Positions 56,404 to 64,000 of a DNA stretch of 64,000 bases are shown here, one piece after another. The translations under genes were made by a program, and so were the position numbers. The stretch is from Terriglobia bacterium (lineage in GTDB: Bacteria > Acidobacteriota > Terriglobia > Terriglobales > Acidobacteriaceae), in contig JAVUPY010000025.1 of assembly GCA_032252755.1 (NCBI GenBank), positions 186,001 through 250,000 on the forward strand, in the 5' to 3' direction. A model generated the notes under the pieces. That model made no database searches. It was not told the DNA's origin and saw only the letters and a program-made list of their open reading frames with translations. The stretch's first letter is position 1. Each line of letters opens with the position of its first letter.

Positions 56404-57660
56404 CTAGACCATCGCAGCTTCGTGCTGCAGTTTGTGCTCCTCCATCTGAAAGCGAATTGCGGTAGACAGCCGGCGGATGCCTTCGCGAATTTGCTCAGGA
56501 CGCGATGCCGAGAAGTTGAGCCGCAGGTTGCGGTAACCGTCAGCCTCCTCGGGGTAGAAGCAATAGCCGGGAACGAACGCAACGTTCTGGTCGACGGCCG
56601 CTTTGAACAGACGATCGCAATCGAGCCCTTCGGGCAGCGTGACCCAGAGGAAGAGTCCGCCTTGGGGTCGCGTGTAGTGGACTTCTTTCGGGAAGAACTC
56701 ATCCATGGCGGCGAGCATCACGTCGCGACGCTCGCGGTAAACCCGCCGAATCATGTGCACATGTTCGTCAATGAAGCCGTCGCGCGCGACCTCATAAGCG
56801 ATGACCTGGTTGAACGTGCTTGTGTGCAGATCGGATCCCTGCTTTAGTTGCACAAGCTTTCCGATTACATCCGGCGGCGCAACCATCCAGCCGAGGCGCA
56901 GTCCGGGTGCCAGCGTCTTGGAGAACGTGCTGAGATAAATGATGTTGCCCAACTGGTAGGTCGGGTCATTGCTCATGTTCTGACGATCGAGGAGCACCAG
57001 CGGTGGCTGATGTTCGCCTTCAAAGCGCAACTGACCGTACGGATCATCTTCAATAATGGGTACGCCGTGGTGGTTCGACAGGCGGACCAGTTCCTTGCGG
57101 CGCTCCAGCGACATGGTTACGCCGCCTGGGTTCTGGAAGTTGGGGAGCAAGTACATGAATTTCGGACCACTACGCAGCGCCTCTTCGAGCACATCGGTCC
57201 GAATGCCGTCGTCGTCAACCGGGACGGTGACGTAGCGGGCGCCAAAAACGTTGAAGGCCTGCAAAGCGCCGAGGTACGTAGGCGCCTCGCAGAGGACCTG
57301 GTCGCCACGGTTAATCAATAGTTTGGCAATGAGATCGAGAGCTTGCTGCGACCCTGAGGTGATAAGGACGTTATCGGGCGAAGCCGGAATTCCATAACGA
57401 TTCAGGTTCTGCGCGATCATCTCGCGCAGCGGGCCGTATCCCTCGGTCGGACCGTATTGCAGGGCTGCCTGCGGTTTGTCGAGAAGGACCTTGCGGCAGG
57501 CTTCGGCGAATCGTTCGGTGGGGAAGAGTTCGCCCGCCGGGAGGCCGCCGGCAAAAGATATGATCTCGGGCCTCTGCGTCAGTTTCAGCAACTCGCGAAT
57601 AGCAGAGCTTTTTACCTTCGCGGTACGAAACGCGTACCGCTGGGACCACGGAGTAGACAT
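56404..57660 (-). CDS. PLP-dependent aminotransferase (2-aminoadipate/aromatic type)
   Basis: GGAG lies six bases before the ATG at 57660, and 418 residues follow. This is a fold-type I enzyme: the PLP-binding Lys is in STFSKTLAPGLRLGW, the cofactor phosphate motif is SGSQQALD, and the Asp that contacts the pyridine N is in IIEDDPYG. The closest known group is the LysN/aromatic aminotransferase group related to the C-terminal half of MocR regulators, but there is no DNA-binding domain. The N-terminal sequence FAGGLPAGELFP is characteristic. The natural substrate is uncertain. Confidence 0.92.
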   Translation of the reverse strand: MSTPWSQRYAFRTAKVKSSAIRELLKLTQRPEIISFAGGLPAGELFPTERFAEACRKVLLDKPQAALQYGPTEGYGPLREMIAQNLNRYGIPASPDNVLITSGSQQALDLIAKLLINRGDQVLCEAPTYLGALQAFNVFGARYVTVPVDDDGIRTDVLEEALRSGPKFMYLLPNFQNPGGVTMSLERRKELVRLSNHHGVPIIEDDPYGQLRFEGEHQPPLVLLDRQNMSNDPTYQLGNIIYLSTFSKTLAPGLRLGWMVAPPDVIGKLVQLKQGSDLHTSTFNQVIAYEVARDGFIDEHVHMIRRVYRERRDVMLAAMDEFFPKEVHYTRPQGGLFLWVTLPEGLDCDRLFKAAVDQNVAFVPGYCFYPEEADGYRNLRLNFSASRPEQIREGIRRLSTAIRFQMEEHKLQHEAAMV

Positions 57661-57880
57661 GCGAATCTCCTGGAGGGGAACTACGGTCCCCCTGGAACCT
57701 AGCCTTACTCTCGTGTATGCCTGGTTGCGGTGACTCTTATCACTCGCCGGAGTGAGGACCGAGTCCGAACTTAGTTCCGGAAAAATCGTTCGGGAGCGCT
57801 TCTTTCGCGCCTCTGGTTCCCATACAATCAAATGTGCACTCATCTTCTCCAATAGGACGCCAGGCGCGCATGGAGGCCCC

Positions 57881-59425
57881 ATGAACTATCCGGTCTGGCA
57901 ACCGGGATTCCCCGGCGGCCTCCTCATCGCCATTGTGGCGGTCACCCATGTTTTCGTCTCGCATTTTGCCATTGGAGGTGGGGCTTTTCTCGTCATCACT
58001 GAGCGCCGCGCCTATGCGCGCTCCGATGACGCCCTGCTCGGCTACGTCCGGCGTCACTCGAAGTTCTTCGCCTTGCTCACCCTGGTCTACGGCGCCATCA
58101 GCGGAGTCGGCATCTGGTTCACAATCGGACTGGTGGCACCCGAAGCGACCTCGTCGCTGATTCATACGTTCGTCTGGGCATGGGCAATCGAGTGGGTGTT
58201 TTTCTTTGTCGAGATCACGGCGGCCATCATCTACGCCTCAAACTGGGATCGCCTGGACCGCGCCACGCATATGGCGATCGGCTGGATTTATTTCGTCGCC
58301 GCGTGGATGAGCCTGTTCGTCATTAACGGAATCATTACCTACCAACTCACGCCGGGGCGCTGGCTGCAAACGCATTCAATCTGGGATGGGCTCTTCAATC
58401 CCACGTACTGGCCTTCGTTGTTCCTGCGAACCTCAGTAGCGGTATTGCTCGCGGGCGTCTTCGGCCTGGTGACCGGAAGGCGCGAGCAGGGCGAAGTTCG
58501 TGAACGCGTCTATCGCTGGGCGGGGCAGTGGATGGTCGCGGGTTCGATTTTGCTGCCGTTGCTGGCGTGGTGGTACTACTCGCGCTTTCCGGAGTTTTCG
58601 CGTGCGCTGCTCGGCGGAGATATCCCGGCGGCGAAGCATCCGATCCGAATGGGACTGCTCTCGGCTGTGCTGGTGTTCGTCCTTGGACTGATCTTCGCGG
58701 TCTGGAAGCCGCGAGCGATGAGAACACCAGTGATCGTGTTGCTTGTCTTTTTCGCATTCTCCCTGATGGCGAGCGGTGAGTACCTGCGCGAGTTCGTTCG
58801 AAAACCCTGGGTCATCAATGGCTATATCTATGCCAATGGGGTGCGAGCTTCGGATATACCAAGGCTGCAGCAAACCGGATTTGCCCCAGGGCCGGCGTTC
58901 ACAACCACGGATGACAGATCCAGCATTGAGTATGGGCGCGACCTGTTCGTTGACCAATGCGGAAGCTGTCACACCGTCAACGGATACCGGTCGATGAGTA
59001 AGAGGGTATATGGCTGGGATCCGGCGTTTGCCGCTGCAATGCTCTCGCACATCCAGTTGCTGCGCGGCGCCATGCCGCAATTCGCAGGGAACGAACAGGA
59101 CCGCGAGGCGCTCGGAAAGTATCTTGCTTCTCTGAATCCTCTTCCGGATTACACACACGTCAGCGATCGCATGGCGGCGGGGAAGCAATCGTTCGACAAT
59201 CGTTGCGGGCATTGCCACACCATCGACGGCAAGATGAGGCCGTTGAAAGCAGCGTTCGCCGGCGGTGGGCCTGACCAGGTGCAAGGATTGCTTCCCGTGC
59301 TGGACTCCATGAGTTCAAATATGCCGCCGTTCACGGGGGACCCTGAGGAGGCTCAAGTACTGGCAGAGTACATCGCGCGAATGTCAAATCCGCAACCGGC
59401 CGGAGCCGCAAAAGGAGGGGAGTGA
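57881..59425 (+). CDS. Cytochrome bd-like oxidase subunit with two C-terminal c-type heme domains
   Basis: GGAGG lies four bases before the ATG. The first 315 of 514 residues hold about eight membrane segments. TM1 has HVFVSH (His23, His28), where CydA has its heme ligand. The sequence EFVRKPWVI (304-312) matches the CydA motif EYGRQPWAI, putting Glu304 on the conserved heme-ligand Glu. Two cytochrome c domains follow: CGSCH (360-364) with Met398 in AMPQFAG, and CGHCH (442-446) with Met481 in NMPPFTG. This fits an oxidase taking electrons through heme c rather than only from quinol. Its stop overlaps the next gene. Confidence 0.85.
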   Translation: MNYPVWQPGFPGGLLIAIVAVTHVFVSHFAIGGGAFLVITERRAYARSDDALLGYVRRHSKFFALLTLVYGAISGVGIWFTIGLVAPEATSSLIHTFVWAWAIEWVFFFVEITAAIIYASNWDRLDRATHMAIGWIYFVAAWMSLFVINGIITYQLTPGRWLQTHSIWDGLFNPTYWPSLFLRTSVAVLLAGVFGLVTGRREQGEVRERVYRWAGQWMVAGSILLPLLAWWYYSRFPEFSRALLGGDIPAAKHPIRMGLLSAVLVFVLGLIFAVWKPRAMRTPVIVLLVFFAFSLMASGEYLREFVRKPWVINGYIYANGVRASDIPRLQQTGFAPGPAFTTTDDRSSIEYGRDLFVDQCGSCHTVNGYRSMSKRVYGWDPAFAAAMLSHIQLLRGAMPQFAGNEQDREALGKYLASLNPLPDYTHVSDRMAAGKQSFDNRCGHCHTIDGKMRPLKAAFAGGGPDQVQGLLPVLDSMSSNMPPFTGDPEEAQVLAEYIARMSNPQPAGAAKGGE

Positions 59426-60561
59426 TGCTGCAGCCAAACAACATCCCGATTCCCGTAGCCGATCCGATGCCGCTCCCTGCTCCGGTGTGGTTGCTGAAGA
59501 CTCTGCTGCTCGTTCTTTTCTTCCTGCATGTCCTGTTCATGAATTGCACTCTGGCTGGCGGATTGACCGCGCTCTTCAATGCCATTCGCGGGCGAAGTGA
59601 CCGGCACCCGCTCTCCCGCCGGTTATCGTCCGAACTCGGGCGCGTGTTGCCGGTATTCGTTGCTTTCACCGTGACACTGGGCGTTGCAGCATTGCTGTTT
59701 GTCCAGGTGCTCTATGGCAATCTGCTTTACACAAGTTCGATTCTCATCGGCGCATACTGGATCAGCGTTATCGTCCTCGTGATTCTGGGATACTACGGGT
59801 ATTACTACTACAACTCACACAGTGGCGAGCGGGCGTCGACGGCATCGATCGCGGTTCTCGGGGTTTCGGTGGCGTGCTTCCTGACGATCGGGTTCATCTT
59901 CACCAACAACATCACGCTGATGTGGTCGCCCGAGAAGTGGCTGGCAATGTATCGCGCACACACCAACGGGGCGCAGTTGAATCTAGGAGATCGATCGATC
60001 TGGCCACGCTACCTGCATACCATCATCGGTTCATTCGGTGTGTTCGCAGCGGTGCTGGCGCATTATGGAACCCTGCAGTTCAAGAAGGACAGAGAGTACG
60101 GCGCCTGGCTGGTGCGTCGGGCGTCGGTCGCCTTTGCTGGAACCACGATTCTGCAATTCCTTATAGGGATGTGGTTCCTGATGGCCTTGCCGAAGAACGT
60201 TGCGATGATCTTCTTCCGCGATGGACTCGGAGTCTCGATATTCGCAATGGCTCTGCTTACAACCCTTGCCGCAACGATTCTCCTTCTGGTCGGCGGTACG
60301 GCCAGGGAGCCCTCGCCGCTGATTCATGCGGGTTTCGGCATGGTATTAGTCACAGTCGCGCTGATGGTGGTCATGCGGGACATGGTTCGGACGGCATCGT
60401 TGAATCCCTACTTTCAACTCTCGCGCTTGCAGGTATCTCCGCAGACAGGTGTGATTATCGTTTTCCTGCTGACATTTGCCGGAGGTCTGGCTACGCTGGT
60501 GTGGATGCTGAGGAAAGTTGCGCAGAGCCGCGGTCGCAGTGCGGCCGCTTCCGCAAAGTGA
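59425..60561 (+). CDS. Second CydA-like membrane subunit of the bd-type oxidase
   Basis: The ATG at 59425 overlaps the preceding stop; a GTG one codon earlier is also possible, and GGAGG lies six to seven bases upstream. The 378 residues have about nine membrane segments. TM1 carries His35 (FFLHVLFMN) and a following Gly-Gly, laid out as in the first subunit, so the two look like diverged copies. No CxxCH motif is present. It probably forms a heterodimer with the first subunit, in the place taken by CydB in classical bd oxidases. Confidence 0.8.
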   Translation: MLQPNNIPIPVADPMPLPAPVWLLKTLLLVLFFLHVLFMNCTLAGGLTALFNAIRGRSDRHPLSRRLSSELGRVLPVFVAFTVTLGVAALLFVQVLYGNLLYTSSILIGAYWISVIVLVILGYYGYYYYNSHSGERASTASIAVLGVSVACFLTIGFIFTNNITLMWSPEKWLAMYRAHTNGAQLNLGDRSIWPRYLHTIIGSFGVFAAVLAHYGTLQFKKDREYGAWLVRRASVAFAGTTILQFLIGMWFLMALPKNVAMIFFRDGLGVSIFAMALLTTLAATILLLVGGTAREPSPLIHAGFGMVLVTVALMVVMRDMVRTASLNPYFQLSRLQVSPQTGVIIVFLLTFAGGLATLVWMLRKVAQSRGRSAAASAK

Positions 60562-60562
60562 C

Positions 60563-61006
60563 ATGTCAAAACGAACCCGTCAGAACTCGCTACTGGAGAT
60601 CATTCAACAGCAGCCCTATCGTAACCAGGAAGAGTTGCGCCGGGCGCTGGTGCGTCGTGGTTTCGACGTCACCCAGGCGACGCTCTCTCGCGACATTCAC
60701 GAACTGGGCCTGGTAAAGACCTCGGAAGGCTACGCCTTGCAGGAAGGCGATCAGTCGGCGGAGCCCGCATTGCCGCCGGCCATTCGTCTCGTGCGCGAAT
60801 TCGTGCAGGAGGTTCGCGAAGCCCAAAACCTGCTTGTTCTGAAAACCGCTCCCGGATCAGCGCAGCCTGTCGCCGCCGCACTCGATGCCGAAGGTTGGGT
60901 GGAAGTGGTCGGAACAGTCGCAGGCGACGACACGATTCTCATCATTTCACAGAGCCGCAAGACCGCGCAGAAAATGGCCGCGCGCATCCGCACGATGCTT
61001 AGCTAG
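60563..61006 (+). CDS. argR: ArgR family arginine repressor
   Basis: The 147 residues have an N-terminal winged helix with the recognition motif QATLSRDIHELGL. The C-terminal domain holds the arginine-binding and hexamer motif GTVAGDDTILI. In arginine-rich cells such repressors shut down arginine synthesis and activate catabolism. It starts two bases after the oxidase gene, so it may share that transcript; no arg gene or ARG box is evident here. A long inverted repeat follows the stop. Confidence 0.92.
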   Translation: MSKRTRQNSLLEIIQQQPYRNQEELRRALVRRGFDVTQATLSRDIHELGLVKTSEGYALQEGDQSAEPALPPAIRLVREFVQEVREAQNLLVLKTAPGSAQPVAAALDAEGWVEVVGTVAGDDTILIISQSRKTAQKMAARIRTMLS

Positions 61007-61009
61007 ACA

Positions 61010-61077
61010 ACAGCGCAGGTTCGCCCGGGCGCAGAAGCCGTCTGGTTGAGCGGCCGCAAAGGCAGAACCTGCGCTGT
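61010..61077. repeat. Long-armed inverted repeat after argR
   Basis: Perfect 13-base arms ACAGCGCAGGTTC (61010-61022) and GAACCTGCGCTGT (61065-61077) enclose 42 bases. It sits between the stop codons of the convergent argR and cheW genes. It may end both transcripts, but lacks a T-run, and the large loop leaves room for another role. Confidence 0.75.
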
Positions 61078-61126
61078 CTCTCGAACGACGAGTCAGCATG
61101 TTCGAGCCACTTTGCCACAACAAGAG

Positions 61127-61627
61127 CTACATCAGTTTCCGCGTGATCTTCTCGAACTCCGCATCACTCATCAGCCGCTCGAGATCAATCAGCAGGAGCA
61201 GGCGCGAATCGAGCTTCCCGACTCCGGAGATGTAGTCGCGTTCCAACTTGCCCAACCGCGGCGTCGGTTCCACCGTGTCGCTGTGGATGCGCAGTACCTC
61301 CGAGACGGAGTCAACGACAAACCCCAACGTTTGGCTGTGGACGTCGACTACGACGATGCGGGTGTGCTTGTTCGCGGACTGCTTATCCAGTCCCAGACGC
61401 TTTCGTAAACCGATTACGGGGATGACTTTGCCCCGCAGATTGAATACCCCGTCGATGTAGTCCGGCAGGTTGGGCACCCGTGTTAGCGGCTGGATTCGGA
61501 TAATCTCCTGCACTCGCAGGATATCCAGTCCAAACTCTTCATCCCCGACATGGAAACTTACCAACTGCAACAGTTCTCCGCCGATGGGGCCTTCCTGGCG
61601 CGTACCGCTTTCCTCGACTGTGTTCAT
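61127..61627 (-). CDS. cheW: Chemotaxis coupling protein CheW
   Basis: CheW ties chemoreceptors to the CheA kinase. GGAGG is just before the ATG. The 166 residues form one CheW domain: LLQLVSFHVGDEEFGLDILRV at the start, then GVFNLRGKVIPVIGLRKRLG and VVVDVHSQTLGFVVDSVSEV. It follows the chemoreceptor gene by 28 bases on the same strand, so the two are one operon. cheA, cheR and cheB are not in the window. Confidence 0.96.
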   Translation of the reverse strand: MNTVEESGTRQEGPIGGELLQLVSFHVGDEEFGLDILRVQEIIRIQPLTRVPNLPDYIDGVFNLRGKVIPVIGLRKRLGLDKQSANKHTRIVVVDVHSQTLGFVVDSVSEVLRIHSDTVEPTPRLGKLERDYISGVGKLDSRLLLLIDLERLMSDAEFEKITRKLM

Positions 61628-61655
61628 GCGCTCCTCCTTTCGTCAGCGGTTACGC

Positions 61656-63398
61656 TCACTGGACTCTCAAGGATGTTTGTTCGGTGAAGTCATGCTGCAC
61701 TGGCATTTCGGCGTCAGGCCTCCTTGTGCGCCGGACATTGCGCTGCTGGACGCGCATTGTGCTTTCGTTGCCCAACTTGAAGCGGCCCACCAGCTTCTGC
61801 AGATCGAGTGCAAGGTCGGAGAGGTCGGTGCATGCTTTGGCCGATTGCTCCGCCCCCATCGCGGACTCCTGCACCAGGCTGGAGATCTGTTCCATGTTGG
61901 CGTTTACCTGCTGCGTGGCGGTGGATTGCTCGGTCGAGGCGGTTGCGATATGCGTAATCATGTCGTTCACCTGCTCTGAAGACTGGATAATCTCTTTCAG
62001 CGAATTTCCGGCCTTGGTCGCGCTCTCGACGCCGTGTTCTACGACCGAAGTGCTCGCCTCCATGGCCTCAACCGCACGGGCCGTCTCTTCCTGGATCGTC
62101 TTGATCATCTGCGCGATTTCTTTGGTGGCTTGCGTGGTGCGCTCAGCCAGCTTGCGAACTTCGTCTGCGACCACCGCGAATCCGCGACCCTGCTCACCTG
62201 CGCGGGCTGCTTCAATGGCGGCATTCAGCGCGAGAAGGTTGGTTTGGTCAGCGATGTCGTCGATCACGCCGATGATCTGGCCGATCTGATCGGAACTCTT
62301 GCCCAGTTCTTCAATCTTCGCAGACGTGTTCCGCGTGGAATTGGCGAGGTTTTGAATGACATCGACCGTCTCGCTGACGATGGCGCCGCCGGAACGTGCC
62401 GTTTCACCGGCACGGCGCGCGCTCTCGGCAGCCTTGCTGGCGTTTTCGCTGACCTGCAGCACGGTCGAGGACATCTCCTGCATGGCCGTCGCGACCTGCG
62501 TAGTCTGATCTTTTTGCGTGATGGCGGAGCGCGAAGTCTGCGTCGCCGTAGACGAGATCTCTTCCGCCGCACTGGCAATGTGTTCGGTGCTCTGCGCCAC
62601 CTGGATGATGATCTGCTGAAGTTTGTCCATGAAGGTATTGAACCAGCGGCTCAATTCGCCAAGTTCATCGTCGTTCTGTACCTCGATACGCTTGGTCAGG
62701 TCGCCTTCGCCCTGGGCCACGTCCTTGATGCGGTCGACAACGAGCGCGATTCCTTTCACGACGTGGGTAACGATGAAGTAGGCGAGGACACCACAGGCAC
62801 CAAGCGCCAGCAAGGTGATACCGACCATCCAATTACGTGTTTGGGCGTAGAGGACGTCCGTTTCTGTTGCCTGCTGCTGCATGGCGTCTTCAGTTAACTT
62901 TCGACCTTCATCGAATGCCACGCGGAGTCTATCCGCGATCCTGTTCGCTTCCCCGTTTGAAAGTTCGCGAGCTTTTCCTTCCTGCTTCGCACGGCTGAGC
63001 GCAAGGATGCGATCGTTCTCACGCTTGAAATCCGCAAACCCTGAGCGAATGGATGACACTTCCCGCTTGCCCTCCTCAGAAGCGACTTTCTCCCACTCGC
63101 CCAATGCTGCATTGAGGTCGGTTTCGGCGGCTGCCTGCTGTTCTTCCCATCTCTGCTTGGCGGTAGGATCCGTTTCGAGAATTTGGTTCTTCTGGAAACG
63201 GTAGTATGCGAGGAATGCTTCGTAACCACGATTGGCATAAACGTTGCGCTTGCTGACAACCAGCGTCACGAAGTTGATCCGGTTATTGAATTCGTTGACC
63301 TCGTAAATGCCAAATGCCGCCAGACCTGCCGCGACTAGTGCCAGTGCGCCAATTGCAATCATCAGTTTGGCTCGAATTGTCTTCACTAAATTCGTCAT
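61656..63398 (-). CDS. Methyl-accepting chemotaxis protein
   Basis: The 580-residue receptor has a first membrane segment at 10-28, then a helical periplasmic domain of four-helix-bundle type (about 30-185), and a second membrane segment (190-210). A HAMP domain (about 212-265) and a long cytoplasmic coiled coil follow. The hairpin tip is the conserved [46 protein letters not shown] region (residues about 368-413). AGGAG precedes the ATG. No CheR-binding pentapeptide is seen at the C-terminus. The ligand is unknown. It is co-transcribed with cheW. Confidence 0.94.
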   Translation of the reverse strand: MTNLVKTIRAKLMIAIGALALVAAGLAAFGIYEVNEFNNRINFVTLVVSKRNVYANRGYEAFLAYYRFQKNQILETDPTAKQRWEEQQAAAETDLNAALGEWEKVASEEGKREVSSIRSGFADFKRENDRILALSRAKQEGKARELSNGEANRIADRLRVAFDEGRKLTEDAMQQQATETDVLYAQTRNWMVGITLLALGACGVLAYFIVTHVVKGIALVVDRIKDVAQGEGDLTKRIEVQNDDELGELSRWFNTFMDKLQQIIIQVAQSTEHIASAAEEISSTATQTSRSAITQKDQTTQVATAMQEMSSTVLQVSENASKAAESARRAGETARSGGAIVSETVDVIQNLANSTRNTSAKIEELGKSSDQIGQIIGVIDDIADQTNLLALNAAIEAARAGEQGRGFAVVADEVRKLAERTTQATKEIAQMIKTIQEETARAVEAMEASTSVVEHGVESATKAGNSLKEIIQSSEQVNDMITHIATASTEQSTATQQVNANMEQISSLVQESAMGAEQSAKACTDLSDLALDLQKLVGRFKLGNESTMRVQQRNVRRTRRPDAEMPVQHDFTEQTSLRVQ

Positions 63399-63453
63399 GT
63401 CCTACTCCTATCCGGCTCGTTTTTTGCTCGCGGTACTTGAATCGCGGGTCCAG

Positions 63454-63618
63454 CTAACGGCGCCCTGTTTTCGCCGACGCCGATCTGCCTACGCCAGTTC
63501 CGTCGCCGGGGACCTGCGAACAGCTCTGCGCCGTTCCGGTCACGATTGCGAGCAGCAGGATGATGGCGAGCGAACCAGGGAGTCCGAACGGGAATCTCAA
63601 TACCGATCGAGTAAACAT
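63454..63618 (-). CDS. Possible small secreted peptide, 54 residues
   Basis: Between the chemoreceptor and tatA genes lies about 390 bases with little else. From an ATG at 63618 the minus strand gives a basic start, a hydrophobic segment (GSLAIILLLAIVTGTAQ) and a polar tail, a signal-peptide-like layout. The ribosome binding site is weak (AAGGG at a short distance) and the frame also stays open to 63690. I give this low weight. Confidence 0.33.
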   Translation of the reverse strand: MFTRSVLRFPFGLPGSLAIILLLAIVTGTAQSCSQVPGDGTGVGRSASAKTGRR

Positions 63619-63788
63619 CTGCCCTTCCATCCGGATACTTCGGCAGGAATTCAGAATGACTTGATCGGTTTTCCCGGGGATTTGCGGCACGATACCTAAG
63701 TGCCAGTGCCAATAGGTAGCCAGTACCGTATAGTTAAATAAGGTTTTTCCGGGCGATTGAGATCGCTCCGCTGGAGGGCAACACCAAT

Positions 63789-63995
63789 ATGGGTGATATT
63801 GGCATCCCAGAATTACTTTTGATCTTTGGTATCGCGTTGCTGATTTTTGGGCCCAGGAAGATCGGCGAACTTGGAAAGGGACTAGGCGAAGGCATTCGCC
63901 ACTTCAAAGCAGGATTGCGTGAGCCCTCGGAAGAGCCCGCTGCTCCAGTCGCTTCGGCGCCCATCGCCGCTCCGACTCCCGATGAGAAGCACTAA
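63789..63995 (+). CDS. tatA: Sec-independent translocase subunit TatA/TatE
   Basis: TatA forms the pore-like part of the twin-arginine export machinery. The 68-residue protein has one membrane helix (about 6-22) with the conserved FG hinge (IFGPRKIGELGKGLGEGIRHFK) and an amphipathic helix, then an Ala/Pro-rich tail. No ribosome binding site is clear. tatB and tatC do not follow within the window, which ends five bases later, so an adjacent tat gene cannot be excluded. Confidence 0.95.
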   Translation: MGDIGIPELLLIFGIALLIFGPRKIGELGKGLGEGIRHFKAGLREPSEEPAAPVASAPIAAPTPDEKH

Positions 63996-64000
63996 GCTTC

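Overview
The window looks like chromosomal DNA from an Acidobacteriota member, probably near the Terriglobales/Koribacter group. This is an inference from protein families and genome style: GC-rich DNA, many dispersed palindromic repeats, an RHS fragment, ergothioneine genes, a CxxxY-type CcmE, large glycoside hydrolases and cytochrome bd-like proteins carrying heme c. I see no rRNA, tRNA, CRISPR array, transposase or prophage module.

Region by region. 1-3 kb: a membrane protein running off the left edge, a 5'-truncated RHS fragment and about 600 bases of repeat-rich DNA without a gene. 3-8 kb: a CHASE3-type/PAS histidine kinase with its single-domain response regulator, a secreted M48 protease, an isoprenylcysteine methyltransferase-like protein and two small proteins. 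8-10.4 kb: thiC and a TauE/SafE permease. 10.7-13.5 kb: a tightly overlapped cytochrome c maturation operon, ccmE-A-B-C-D, whose CcmE carries Cys in place of the usual heme-binding His. 13.6-18.4 kb: mostly small unknown proteins (DUF2127, PilZ, DinB, MmcB-like) and a decayed glycosyltransferase. 18.6-24 kb: heme A synthesis (ctaA, ctaB), an ABC exporter pair, a DUF420 protein and a threonine dehydratase-like enzyme. 24-28 kb: a GGDEF/EAL protein with a decapitated PAS domain, ssb with a strong terminator, a small XRE regulator, a chimeric slipin remnant, a secreted ExbD-like domain and a PilZ protein.

28-37 kb: ergothioneine genes egtB-egtD, a DUF1440-like protein, a GH20 hexosaminidase, several small proteins, an esterase and a dienelactone hydrolase. 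37-40 kb: histidine degradation (hutU, hutI). 40.6-47.7 kb: an M1 aminopeptidase and an RND efflux pair. 47.8-54.9 kb: a GH38 alpha-mannosidase and a 1213-residue GH13 protein. 54.9-57.7 kb: a GluQ-type tRNA modification enzyme, a ferredoxin and a PLP aminotransferase. 57.9-60.6 kb: a two-gene, cytochrome bd-like oxidase in which one subunit ends in two c-type heme domains. 60.6-64 kb: an ArgR-type repressor, CheW plus a chemoreceptor, and TatA.

One theme ties several regions together: respiratory cytochrome assembly. The ccm genes attach heme c, ctaA/ctaB make heme A, DUF420 (CtaM-like) proteins help mature heme-copper oxidases, and the bd-like pair is itself a client that needs heme c. The second theme is genome decay and repeat spread. 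At least two families of dispersed palindromes occur here, one copy sits in frame inside egtB, and several genes survive only as fragments.
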